64,000 nucleotides of DNA from the NCBI RefSeq assembly GCF_000423005.1, contig NZ_KE383968.1, positions 124,001-188,000 on the forward strand, in the 5' to 3' direction. A program made the translations under genes and the position numbers. The stretch is from Gelidibacter mesophilus DSM 14095 (lineage in GTDB: Bacteria > Bacteroidota > Bacteroidia > Flavobacteriales > Flavobacteriaceae). Shown here in pieces: positions 34,645-43,012 of the stretch (within the stretch, counting starts at the first letter, position 1; every line of letters begins with the position of its first letter). A model generated the notes under the pieces. It made no database searches, had not been told where the DNA came from, and saw only the letters and a list, made by a program, of their open reading frames with translations.

Positions 34645-36024
34645 TTATTGAAGTTGCAAAGTTTGGGTCGCGGAAGACTGCAACAACAGTTTTCTCAAAA
34701 TCCCCTGAATTTCTGTAGTTTCTTTCTGCGGAATAAGAAAAGCTTCCAAATCCTCCGCATTTAAAATCTGTTCTGATTTCTCTATAAAGCCATAACCAAG
34801 ATAAAGTCCGTTTTTTATGAGTACAAAAGCTTCTTCTTCCAAGTGGCGGCCTTTTTCTTTTAAAACGACATTTTGGTTGGAGTTGGCCATATAATCAATC
34901 GCTAAACTCACGCGTTCATTATAATCAATAATAGATTCTTCATCTTTACAAACACCTTTGCAATTGGCTAATTTGTAATGCGAGCAGGTCCAGACATTTT
35001 CCTGCAAATGGCAATATTTTGGACAGAGTTCAAATTGTTCGCACACCTGCTCTAAAAAAAGTCTGCAATCGCGAATGCTATGCAAAATTTGCAACGGATT
35101 TGGTGTTGCCTTCAGCGTATTCCAAGCCAAATGCTGAATGCCTTGCCTATCTTCATAACTGAAAACGGCATACGGTTTTGGCACACGTTTGGCCGCTTGG
35201 TTGTAAATGGGAAAGTGATGTTTTATGGCCGCATCCTCCATCAACCGCGCCACAAGATCACTTCCTGAAAGTTCAAAATCGATATGGGTGGTTTCTCTAC
35301 AAAGGTTCAGTTCCTTTTCTTTTTTATCATAGAAATGTCCTAAAACACGTTTTTTTAAATTGAGTGCTTTCCCTACATAAATAATTTTCCCCTTTTTATT
35401 TTTGAAATAATAAATCCCCGCACCATTTGGAATCCCTTCAAAAATTGCGCTAGGCAAATGCGAGGGCAAAGTCGCTTCTTTAGAACCTTTTTTCAGAAAG
35501 TCGGCAAAAACCGTATCTGATTTTTCATGAGCCAATAATTTTTCAAATAAGGTGACGGTCGCTTCCGCATCGCCTCGTGCCCGATGTCTGTCAACCAAAG
35601 TAATATCTAAGGAATTGCATAATTTCCCTAAACTATACGATCGAAATCCAGGAAATAAAACGCGCGATAATCTGATTGTACAAAGTTTTCGACGTCTGAA
35701 ATCGGTGTCAATCTTCTTGAACTCATTACGGATCACGTTGTAATCAAAATTGACATTATGGGCCACAAAGATACTGTCTTCAGTAATGGACAAGATATTC
35801 TCTGAAATCTCTGCAAAGGTAGGTGCATCAGCAACCATGGCGTTATCAATACCGGTTAGTGCCGTTATATAATCGGGAATTAACGCTTGCGGATTTACTA
35901 AGGATGTGAATTCAGCCAGAACTTTTTCGCCATCATGTTTAAAAATGGAAATTTCCGTGATTTCATTGCCACGTCCAGTGGTCTCCACATCAATAATGGT
36001 ATAGGTCGTTTTTGCTTTTCCCAT
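34645..36024 (-). CDS. DnaQ-like 3'-5' exonuclease fused to UvrC/Cho-type GIY-YIG nuclease
   Basis: This 459-residue fusion joins two nuclease domains. Residues 7-165 form a DEDDh exonuclease: Asp12/Glu14 in IIDVETTG, Asp94 in HNVNFDYNVI, His147 and Asp152 in RHRARGDAEATV, as in DNA polymerase III epsilon. Residues 198-290 are a UvrC-like GIY-YIG endonuclease (GAGIYYFKNKKGKIIYVGKA then LKKRVLGHF). The C-terminal third has Cys residues (CEQFELCPKYC) that may bind metal. Its ATG overlaps the TAA of the S24 repressor gene (TAATG), so it is translationally coupled to that regulator. A role in excision repair or proofreading under damage control is the likely reading. Confidence 0.92.
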   Translation of the reverse strand: MGKAKTTYTIIDVETTGRGNEITEISIFKHDGEKVLAEFTSLVNPQALIPDYITALTGIDNAMVADAPTFAEISENILSITEDSIFVAHNVNFDYNVIRNEFKKIDTDFRRRKLCTIRLSRVLFPGFRSYSLGKLCNSLDITLVDRHRARGDAEATVTLFEKLLAHEKSDTVFADFLKKGSKEATLPSHLPSAIFEGIPNGAGIYYFKNKKGKIIYVGKALNLKKRVLGHFYDKKEKELNLCRETTHIDFELSGSDLVARLMEDAAIKHHFPIYNQAAKRVPKPYAVFSYEDRQGIQHLAWNTLKATPNPLQILHSIRDCRLFLEQVCEQFELCPKYCHLQENVWTCSHYKLANCKGVCKDEESIIDYNERVSLAIDYMANSNQNVVLKEKGRHLEEEAFVLIKNGLYLGYGFIEKSEQILNAEDLEAFLIPQKETTEIQGILRKLLLQSSATQTLQLQ

Positions 36025-36794
36025 TATGCCATTTTTTGAACGGCTTCCAATTCCACCTTTAATTCTTGGAACATGGCCATAATACTACTCATTTTCAACT
36101 CCTTTTCATCATATTCCTGAGTATTGATGCAACAGGTAAATTCCCACAACTCCAACACATTCTCAACAGGAACCTCATAAGGCTGATAGGTCTTATTATC
36201 GCTGCTCAATAACAAGGTTTGCTTCTGGTCTATCAAATTATAAAGACGCTTATAAACCAGACCATCATCTTTGGTCAGCACAATATAAGTGCGTCCGTTT
36301 TTCACATCTTGAATATCTTCCACAAATTTGGCCACCACAAAGGCCCCGTCTTTTACCGGCAACATGGAATCGCCTTTGATAGGAAAAGCCCGATGGGTTC
36401 CCGTTGGAAGAAAAGGTAATTTGATTTTTTGGAGCTGTTCAATATATTCCGGATCATCATAACCGGAAAGATATCCTGCAGATGCTTTTGCAGGAACAAT
36501 CTCAATGAGATCCTCATTGTCTTCATTGACGGTGATGGGAAACAGGACGCGTTTACTACCAATATCGATAAAGGAAGTATCCTTGGCTTTGCGCAAATCA
36601 TTTTTGACTAAAATATCAATGGGGATTTTAAAATAATTGGATAAATCAATCAGCCGATCGATGGGTGGTTCTGAACGCCCCTCTTCATAAGACCCCACGA
36701 TGGATCGCGACCAACCCAACTCATCGGCAAAACGCTCTTGGGAAAGCTGTTTCAGCGACCTTAAATGTTTGATGTTTATTTGTATGTATTTCAT
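36024..36794 (-). CDS. XRE-HTH / S24 LexA-like self-cleaving repressor
   Basis: This 256-residue protein has an N-terminal XRE helix-turn-helix (residues 8-62: LSQERFADELGWSRSIVGSYEEG) and a C-terminal S24 peptidase domain. The cleavage site is Ala106-Gly107 (KASAGYLSG), the nucleophile is Ser143 in GDSMLP, and the general base is Lys182 in VYKRL. Spacings of 37 and 39 residues match E. coli LexA (35 and 37). It therefore has everything needed for RecA-stimulated self-cleavage. Given its coupling to a nuclease gene and the two polymerases nearby, it is the probable damage sensor of the island. Confidence 0.92.
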   Translation of the reverse strand: MKYIQINIKHLRSLKQLSQERFADELGWSRSIVGSYEEGRSEPPIDRLIDLSNYFKIPIDILVKNDLRKAKDTSFIDIGSKRVLFPITVNEDNEDLIEIVPAKASAGYLSGYDDPEYIEQLQKIKLPFLPTGTHRAFPIKGDSMLPVKDGAFVVAKFVEDIQDVKNGRTYIVLTKDDGLVYKRLYNLIDQKQTLLLSSDNKTYQPYEVPVENVLELWEFTCCINTQEYDEKELKMSSIMAMFQELKVELEAVQKMA

Positions 36795-36863
36795 GATTTT
36801 CTGCTAAGCTTGGTTATTGACAAAAAGAGGCTAATAATCTTATAAAAGTTTGTAAATCTATTT

Positions 36864-37184
36864 TCAAAAATCCTTAAACGGAAGACTCAACTCAAAGACA
36901 TTATTCGGATTTTGATAGCTATTGAAGATCCTTAAAATATAGATATGATCTCCTTCCACTCTATAAATGATCTTAAAACTCCATTTGGTCACAAACCGAA
37001 TGTTTTCTGAATTATAAACAGGCTCCATCGGGTATTTATAAGGATCATTTTCCAAACTATCACAAAGTTTGGAAAATGTTTTTAAAACCAACAGCGCATT
37101 TTGCGGTTTTCTTTGGACCATGAGTTCTATCTTCTCACGAAGATCCTCAACGGCTTTAGAGTGCCAACTTATTATCATCTGCAA
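36864..37184 (-). CDS. RelE/ParE family toxin
   Basis: This 106-residue protein opens with the family pattern IISWHSKAVEDLREKIELM and continues with a beta sheet ending in VTKWSFKIIYRVEGDHIYILRIFNSYQNP, the ParE/RelE fold. The C-terminal IFNSYQNP matches the usual position of ParE-like basic/aromatic residues. It overlaps the antitoxin gene by 29 bases, so translation is coupled. ParE members poison gyrase and RelE members cleave mRNA; the sequence does not discriminate with certainty. Confidence 0.88.
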   Translation of the reverse strand: MQMIISWHSKAVEDLREKIELMVQRKPQNALLVLKTFSKLCDSLENDPYKYPMEPVYNSENIRFVTKWSFKIIYRVEGDHIYILRIFNSYQNPNNVFELSLPFKDF

Positions 37185-37416
37185 TAGGTTTTAAAACATC
37201 AAAAGTTGTCTTTAGAGAAGCTTCTTTAGTGTCAATCTCAACATTCAACGCATTTAAATCTTCAATATAATCATGTTCAGAAATTGGAAGTCCGTTCACA
37301 TCATAAGCAAAGACATTCTCCTTATCCAAGAGGTCTTTAACCTTCTCCAATACCTGTCTATTCGAAAGGCCCAAAATACGTTGTGCCACAGCGATTTTTA
37401 AAATTTCTGTTTCCAT
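37156..37416 (-). CDS. Antitoxin of the RelE/ParE-type module
   Basis: This 86-residue acidic protein starts with an ordered N-terminal half (ILKIAVAQRILGLSNRQVLEKVKDLL) and ends in a Lys/Asp/Glu-rich tail, the usual layout of a dimerising DNA-binding domain and toxin-wrapping tail. It is immediately upstream of, and overlaps, the toxin gene. It lies between the toxin and the divergent polymerase gene and may bind the repeats in the shared intergenic region. Confidence 0.8.
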   Translation of the reverse strand: METEILKIAVAQRILGLSNRQVLEKVKDLLDKENVFAYDVNGLPISEHDYIEDLNALNVEIDTKEASLKTTFDVLKPIADDNKLAL

Positions 37417-37501
37417 AATTAACGAAATTAAATTTCTCTTTCAATCTTCCGGCATGAATCTTAAGTCATCGGTCTCAATCATCTTGATTCTTGATTCTTA
37501 A

Positions 37502-37550
37502 ACTTACTACAAATATAAGCAAGACTTACTACATATAATAGTTAATTTTG
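37502..37550 (+). promoter_or_regulatory. Promoter of the short DnaE gene with paired ACTTACTAC repeats
   Basis: ACTTACTAC occurs at 37502-37510 and 37524-37532 (22-base period, two helical turns). The second copy sits where the -33 box should be, and a TAATTTTG -7 box follows at 37543-37550, 23 bases before the ATG. No TTTG is found 19 bases upstream of it. The repeat is a candidate site for the S24 repressor or for the antitoxin. Confidence 0.55.
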
Positions 37551-37573
37551 AAAAATAATAAATTCAATACCTC

Positions 37574-40500
37574 ATGTATCTCAACTGCCACACCTATTAC
37601 AGTCTTCGCTACGGCACTATCAAGCCCGAGCAATTGCTCGCTATTGCTTCAGAAAATGGCTTACAGACTCTGGCGTTGACAGATATTAATAGTACATCAG
37701 CATGTTTGGACTTTGTGAGATTGTCATCAAAATACAAAATAAAACCAGTATTGGGTGTCGATTTTAGAAATGGGGCCCAACAACGGTTTATTCTTATTGC
37801 CAAAGACAATAACGGATTCAAAAACATTAATCATTACCTCTCCGAATTCCTGCACAATTCTGAATTGGAAATCCCTGAAATGGCTCCAGAACTACAAGAT
37901 GTTTTTGTAATCTACCCATATATCCATAAAAAAACATACCAACTTAAAGATCACGAATTCTTAGGCATCAAACCCCAGGATCTTAACCATCTCAAATTCT
38001 CAAAATGGAATTCCCTACGGCATAAATTGGTCGTATTACAGACCGTTTCTTTTCAGAATAAGAAAGATTTTAATACCCACCGCTTATTGCGTGCCATTGA
38101 CAACAATACCTTATTGAGCAAACTTTCAAAAAGCGAACAAGGTTTGGAAACGGACAAAATGTTGCCCTATCAGGAATTGTGTGCTACTTATAATGAATTT
38201 CCTGAACTGCTGGAAAACACTTCGACCATTCTTGAAAAATGTAGTATTGATTTTGATTTTTCACAAGAAAATCCAAACAACCAACACTCTTACACTCATA
38301 ATGAAGCATTAGATTTAAGGTTACTTAGAAAACTCACTTATGACGGATTGCATTACCGTTATAAAAAACCCGGCGAACGCATCTTTACCCGTATTGAAAA
38401 AGAGCTCTCCATCATTGAACAAAAAGGCTTTGTCTCCTATTTTTTGATCAATTGGAAGATTCTCAAATACGCCCGGAGCAAGAATTACTTTTACGTGGGC
38501 CGTGGCAGTGGCGCCAATAGCATTGTGGCGTATTTACTCAGAATTACAGATGTGGACCCGGTGGAACTCGACCTATACTTTGAACGTTTTATCAACGTTT
38601 TTAGGCAGAACCCGCCCGATTTTGATCTTGATTTTTCATGGCGCGATCGCGATGATATTACAGATTTCATCTTTTCAAAATTCACGAATACCGCTTTAAT
38701 CGCCGTCTATAACACTTTTAAATTCAAAGCCTCCGTTAGGGAGTTGGGGAAAGTCTTTGGCCTTCCAAAAGCAGAAATGGACCTGCTCACTAAAGGCAAA
38801 TATAACGTTCAGCACTTGGATAAACTGTCTCAACTCGTGATCAAATACAGCACTTATATTCAAGGCTTTCCCAACTATTTAGGCATTCATGCAGGCGGAA
38901 TTTTAATTGCCGAAAAGCCCATCCATTATTATGGGGCCACTTTTATGCCGCCAAAAGGGTATGCCACCACACAATTTGATATGGTTGTAGCTGAAGATAT
39001 TGGCCTCTATAAATTTGATATCTTGAGTCAGCGCGGACTCGGAAAAATTAAGGAAGCTACCGAAATTGTTGCTTATAACCATCCTGAAAAACCGCTCATT
39101 GACATCCACGACATCAAACGCTTCAAACAAGATTTGCGCATTAAACATTTGCTCAAAAACGCCAAAGCTATCGGCTGTTTTTATGTAGAATCTCCTGCAA
39201 TGCGTATGCTCATGCGGAAATTACAGGTCGATAATTATTTGGGCTTGGTGGCTGCCAGTTCTGTAATCCGTCCTGGCGTTGCTAAAAGTGGGATGATGCG
39301 CGAATATATTTTGCGGTATCGCGATCCTGAACGTCGTAAGGATGCTCCAAAAGTATTGCTCGACATCATGCCAGAAACTTATGGCGTGATGGTGTATCAG
39401 GAAGACGTGATCAAGGTGGCGCACTATTTTGGCGGACTCACTTTAGGAGAGGCCGATATGCTACGACGTGGGATGTCTGGAAAATTCCGATCGCGGGATG
39501 AATTCATGAAAGTAAAACAACAATTTTTTGATAATTGCAAAAAAGCAGGAAAACCAGATGAATTGGTAGCAGACATTTGGCGACAGATTGAAAGTTTTGC
39601 AGGCTATGCCTTTGCCAAAGGCCATTCTGCATCCTATGCTGTGGAAAGCTACCAGAGTTTATTTTTGAAAGCTTACTTCCCATTGGAATATATGGTGGCC
39701 ACAATCAATAATTTTGGCGGTTTCTATAGCACAGAACTCTATGTTCAGGAAGCGCGAATGGATGGCGGAACTATAGAGGCACCGTGCGTCAACACCAGTT
39801 TTACACAAACGATCATTCATGGGAGAACAATTTACCTCGGATTTATGCTCCTGCAATCTTTTGAATCAAAAACCATCAAACGCATCGTGAAAGAACGCAA
39901 TGCACAGGGTAACTTTTTGAGTTTGGACGATTTTATTGAACGGGTGCCCATTTCCATAGAACAGATTTCAATATTGATAAAAATAAATGCCTTCAGATTT
40001 ACTGGCAACAACAAACGCGAACTGCTTTGGGAAGCCCACTTAAAAATCAATAAACATGCCGTTCAGGAACCTGTCTTTACGTTATTTAAAGCCGAACGTA
40101 TCCACTATAAAACGCCTGAATTGCCAAGTACTGCTTTGGAAAACGCCTTTGATGAAATTGAACTGTTGGGCTTTCCTCTCTGCAATCCGTTTTACCTGTT
40201 GGAAAAACGTTCTGTAAATCCGTTACGGGCAAAACATTTAGCTCCCTTGGAAGGAAAGACCGTTACCATTGAAGGGTATCTCATTACCGCCAAAAATACC
40301 AAAACCACGAATGGGAAAATCATGCATTTTGGAAATTTCTTGGATCGCGATGGTGATTTTGTGGACACGGTACACTTTCCGCCTGTAGCCGCCAGATATC
40401 CTTTTAGAGGGAAAGGTATTTATAGCATCACAGGAAAGGTGGTGATTGAATTTGATTGCGTCACTATTGAAGTGAGCCATATGGAACGATTAGCGGTTAT

Positions 40501-40621
40501 TGAGGATCCGAGGTATAGTACAAGCCCATCTCCTAAATCCCCTTCCCCAAGGAAAGGGGACTTCAGTGGCGGCTTGGTGCGAAAATCGAAGTTGAAGTTG
40601 ACATCAGAGGTATTGTCATGA
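37574..40621 (+). CDS. Error-prone type DNA polymerase III alpha subunit (short DnaE)
   Basis: This 1015-residue C-family polymerase is about 400 residues shorter than the replicative DnaE of Bacteroidota. The order is an N-terminal PHP domain (LNCHTYYSLRYGTIKPEQLL, LALTDINST), a palm with the catalytic pair PPDFDLDFSWRD and a third Asp in YKFDILSQRGLGKI, a fingers/HhH region (GYAFAKGHSASYAVESYQS), and a C-terminal OB domain (VTIEGYLITAKNTKTT). It resembles DnaE2/ImuC-like translesion enzymes. The final 30 residues (from SPSPKSPSPRKGD) are encoded by an intergenic-type repeat. It is the first plus-strand gene of the damage island and divergent from the antitoxin. Confidence 0.92.
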   Translation: MYLNCHTYYSLRYGTIKPEQLLAIASENGLQTLALTDINSTSACLDFVRLSSKYKIKPVLGVDFRNGAQQRFILIAKDNNGFKNINHYLSEFLHNSELEIPEMAPELQDVFVIYPYIHKKTYQLKDHEFLGIKPQDLNHLKFSKWNSLRHKLVVLQTVSFQNKKDFNTHRLLRAIDNNTLLSKLSKSEQGLETDKMLPYQELCATYNEFPELLENTSTILEKCSIDFDFSQENPNNQHSYTHNEALDLRLLRKLTYDGLHYRYKKPGERIFTRIEKELSIIEQKGFVSYFLINWKILKYARSKNYFYVGRGSGANSIVAYLLRITDVDPVELDLYFERFINVFRQNPPDFDLDFSWRDRDDITDFIFSKFTNTALIAVYNTFKFKASVRELGKVFGLPKAEMDLLTKGKYNVQHLDKLSQLVIKYSTYIQGFPNYLGIHAGGILIAEKPIHYYGATFMPPKGYATTQFDMVVAEDIGLYKFDILSQRGLGKIKEATEIVAYNHPEKPLIDIHDIKRFKQDLRIKHLLKNAKAIGCFYVESPAMRMLMRKLQVDNYLGLVAASSVIRPGVAKSGMMREYILRYRDPERRKDAPKVLLDIMPETYGVMVYQEDVIKVAHYFGGLTLGEADMLRRGMSGKFRSRDEFMKVKQQFFDNCKKAGKPDELVADIWRQIESFAGYAFAKGHSASYAVESYQSLFLKAYFPLEYMVATINNFGGFYSTELYVQEARMDGGTIEAPCVNTSFTQTIIHGRTIYLGFMLLQSFESKTIKRIVKERNAQGNFLSLDDFIERVPISIEQISILIKINAFRFTGNNKRELLWEAHLKINKHAVQEPVFTLFKAERIHYKTPELPSTALENAFDEIELLGFPLCNPFYLLEKRSVNPLRAKHLAPLEGKTVTIEGYLITAKNTKTTNGKIMHFGNFLDRDGDFVDTVHFPPVAARYPFRGKGIYSITGKVVIEFDCVTIEVSHMERLAVIEDPRYSTSPSPKSPSPRKGDFSGGLVRKSKLKLTSEVLS
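40538..40560. repeat. CCCCTT hairpin repeat invading the dnaE 3' end
   Basis: TCCCCTTCC and GGAAAGGGGA (one bulge, CCAA loop) form a G/C-rich hairpin inside the last 30 codons. This type of CCCCTT...AAGGGGA element is normally found between genes in flavobacterial genomes, and here it encodes the Ser/Pro/Lys-rich tail of the polymerase. Confidence 0.5.
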
Positions 40622-40807
40622 ATTTTTATTGCTACCAAGGATTCTCTCTAAAATTATCGAGATGCTAAAATGGATGGTTATATTAAACAGAACTAATATG
40701 AGGCAAGTCTTTGGGCATCAAGCTCCCTTGATGGGAATAAAGTATCAATTTTCAAACACGTCCAAATCAAATCTTATATCTTATGTCTATCCTCTTTGTT
40801 TTTCCTG

Positions 40808-40853
40808 CCCACCCCCTACCATCTACCCCCTACCCTCTATCCTCTAAACCCCC
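40808..40853 (-). other. G-run tract with quadruplex potential upstream of the Y-family polymerase gene
   Basis: The plus strand is almost pure pyrimidine with C runs at 40808-40810, 40812-40816, 40826-40830, 40833-40835 and 40849-40853. The minus strand (template for the downstream gene) therefore has five G runs of 3 to 5, separated by loops of 1, 9, 2 and 13 bases, in an otherwise AT-rich spacer ending 10 bases before the ATG. It may form a G-quadruplex. Confidence 0.45.
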
Positions 40854-40863
40854 TTTATAACAC

Positions 40864-42081
40864 ATGACCTCCCAACGCAACATAGTACACATGGATCTCG
40901 ACACTTTTTTCGTGTCTTGCGAGCGCCTGCTCGATAGTCGCTTGATTGGGAAACCCGTACTTATTGGTGGCACCAGCGATAGAGGCGTTGTGGCTTCTTG
41001 TAGTTATGAAGCACGAACCTTTGGGATTCATTCCGCTATGCCTATGCGCATGGCAAAACAGCTCTGCCCAGAAGCCATCATTCTTCGTGGAGATGCCGGC
41101 ACGTACACCAAATTTTCACAAAATGTGACAGACGTCATCAAAGACACCGTGCCCCTATATGAGAAATCATCCATTGACGAGTTTTATATCGATCTGACGG
41201 GCATGGACAAGTTTTTTGGCTGTCACAAATTGGCTTCAGAATTGCGCCAACGCATCATGCGCGAAACGGGACTGCCCATTTCCTTTGGCTTGTCGCTCAA
41301 CAAAACTGTTTCCAAAATTGCTACAGGAGAGGCAAAACCCAATAACGAAATCCAAATTCTTTCAGGGAACGAAAAACCATTTTTAGCACCTTTGTCCGTT
41401 AAGAAAATCCCGATGGTGGGCGATGTGACTTACAAATCTCTGTGCGACTTGGGCATCAAACAAATTAAAACTGTTCAAGAAATGCCTATGGAGCTCATGT
41501 ATAAAGTGCTCGGTAAAAACGGCCTCGGCATTTGGAATAAGGCCAACGGTATTGACCCTTCACCAGTGATTCAATATCAAGAACGAAAATCCATTTCTAC
41601 CGAGCGTACTTTCAATAAAGACACCACAGATATGGCAAAACTGAAAGGGATTGTTATTGCTATGGCCGAGAATTTGGCTTATCAGCTACGTCGCGGCAAT
41701 AAACTAACGGCATGTGTGACTTTCAAGATCCGTTATTCTGATTTTCAGACTTACACGCAACAGCAGCGTATTCCGTATAGCGCCATGGATCATAATATCA
41801 TTCCCGTCGTGTTGGATTTATTTGAAAAGCTTTATAAAAGACGGCTTTTAGTACGGCTGATCGGTGTTAAGTTCAGTCATTTGGTAGAAGGCGGACATCA
41901 GGTCAATTTATTTGACGACGACACGAAATTTCTTCATTTAAGCGAAGCGATTGACAAAATGCGCGAACGCTATGGCGACAGAGCGGTTATTAGTGCCGCT
42001 GGCATGGAAGCGCGCTCCATCGGCCGGTGGAATCCGTTTAATGGAGAACCACCACCACTGTTGCCGCATCGAAAGTTTTAG
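40864..42081 (+). CDS. dinB: Y-family translesion DNA polymerase (DinB/UmuC-like)
   Basis: This 405-residue polymerase copies damaged DNA with low fidelity. The catalytic carboxylates are Asp11 in VHMDLDTFF and Asp105-Glu106 in SSIDEFYIDLTG. CSYEARTFGIHSAMP is the conserved nucleotide-binding segment, and the little-finger domain covers residues 235-345. QVNLF at residues 346-350 is a textbook beta-clamp binding motif. It lies 242 bases downstream of the short DnaE gene on the same strand. I call it DinB/Pol IV-type by family, but functionally it may act with DnaE as ImuB does with ImuC. Confidence 0.93.
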   Translation: MTSQRNIVHMDLDTFFVSCERLLDSRLIGKPVLIGGTSDRGVVASCSYEARTFGIHSAMPMRMAKQLCPEAIILRGDAGTYTKFSQNVTDVIKDTVPLYEKSSIDEFYIDLTGMDKFFGCHKLASELRQRIMRETGLPISFGLSLNKTVSKIATGEAKPNNEIQILSGNEKPFLAPLSVKKIPMVGDVTYKSLCDLGIKQIKTVQEMPMELMYKVLGKNGLGIWNKANGIDPSPVIQYQERKSISTERTFNKDTTDMAKLKGIVIAMAENLAYQLRRGNKLTACVTFKIRYSDFQTYTQQQRIPYSAMDHNIIPVVLDLFEKLYKRRLLVRLIGVKFSHLVEGGHQVNLFDDDTKFLHLSEAIDKMRERYGDRAVISAAGMEARSIGRWNPFNGEPPPLLPHRKF

Positions 42082-42089
42082 GCTCTGGG

Positions 42090-42110
42090 TTTCTTGTTTC
42101 TTGTTTCTTG
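42090..42110 (+). repeat. TTTCTTG x3 short tandem repeat
   Basis: Three perfect TTTCTTG units lie just after the Y-family polymerase stop. Repeats of this size are prone to slippage; no gene is disrupted here. Confidence 0.8.
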
Positions 42111-42239
42111 TTTAAGATTAAAAAAAGTCGTCATTAATCTCAAGCGTTCCTAAGTTTTCTACCAAGGTCGAAATGAACTGTAAGTCTCATAAGACTCTAA
42201 TTTCGAGATTTATTCGGGCAATCGTTTTTCAAAATATAT

Positions 42240-42270
42240 TTTGCAGCTACTCCCATTCCTCGTACCTTTG
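42240..42270 (+). promoter_or_regulatory. Promoter of the HupE/UreJ gene
   Basis: TTTG at 42240-42243, a 19-base spacer and TACCTTTG at 42263-42270 match the full -33/-7 consensus, 22 bases before the ATG at 42293. Confidence 0.78.
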
Positions 42271-42292
42271 ATGCTACCCAAATAACAAACTT

Positions 42293-42883
42293 ATGCTCGA
42301 CAATTTTTGGTTTAACGTAAAGTACGGCATGAACCATGTTTTGGACATCCAAGCCTACGATCATGTCCTGTTTTTATTGGTTCTTACGGTTCCTTATATG
42401 TTTAAGGATTGGAAACGCATTCTACTTTTAGTTACCATGTTTACGTTAGGTCATACCATCAGTTTAGTATTGGCCGTTTACGGAATTGTTAGCGTCAATG
42501 CCAGTTTAGTCGAATTTTTGATTCCAATAACCATTTTGATTGTAGCCTTATACAACGTGTTTACCGCGGGAAAGAAAGCTCCAAGTGAGAAAATTGGAAT
42601 TCTATTTTTATCGACATTATTTTTCGGCTTAATTCACGGATTGGGTTTTGCTGGAGAATTCAGAATGTTTGTGGGCAGAGCCGAAAATAAATTATTGCCT
42701 CTCATTGAGTTTGCCTTAGGAATAGAGTTAGCACAAATAATCATTGTATTTGTGGTCCTGTTTTTAGGCTTTTTATGTCAGACCATTTTCAGGTTTTCAA
42801 GACGGGACTGGATTGTGGTTCTTTCCGCTGTTGTTGTAGGATTGGTAATCCCGATGCTCTTAAACAATCCGTTATTTACCTAA
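42293..42883 (+). CDS. HupE/UreJ_2 family membrane protein
   Basis: This 196-residue integral membrane protein has about six helices. The family opening is GMNHVLDIQAYDHVLFLLVL, with His/Asp residues likely to bind metal, then FTLGHTISLVLA and LFFGLIHGLGFAGEFR, two more His-containing motifs. HupE/UreJ proteins are thought to import nickel or cobalt, but no hydrogenase or urease is nearby and the Bacteroidota members are uncharacterised. Its promoter is one of the clearest in the window. Confidence 0.88.
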   Translation: MLDNFWFNVKYGMNHVLDIQAYDHVLFLLVLTVPYMFKDWKRILLLVTMFTLGHTISLVLAVYGIVSVNASLVEFLIPITILIVALYNVFTAGKKAPSEKIGILFLSTLFFGLIHGLGFAGEFRMFVGRAENKLLPLIEFALGIELAQIIIVFVVLFLGFLCQTIFRFSRRDWIVVLSAVVVGLVIPMLLNNPLFT

Positions 42884-42954
42884 TGCCAAAAGGTTTACCT
42901 AAAACTTTAACTCTAAATTGTAAAAATTAAAATACGAAGCTTTTAAATTCGTTG

Positions 42955-42962
42955 TAGGTTTG
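42955..42962 (+). promoter_or_regulatory. -7 element upstream of dCMP deaminase gene
   Basis: TAGGTTTG matches TAnnTTTG and leaves a leader of about 45 bases before ATG 43013. The -33 box is not evident. Confidence 0.45.
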
Positions 42963-43012
42963 CAACAGAGAATAATCAGTGGCACTAGGGCAGCCAAATA
43001 AAAAATAAATTA

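Noticed and set aside
42090-42110. Phase-variation switch from the TTTCTTG repeat
   Set aside because: The repeat lies after a stop codon and far from the next promoter, so copy changes would not alter a protein.
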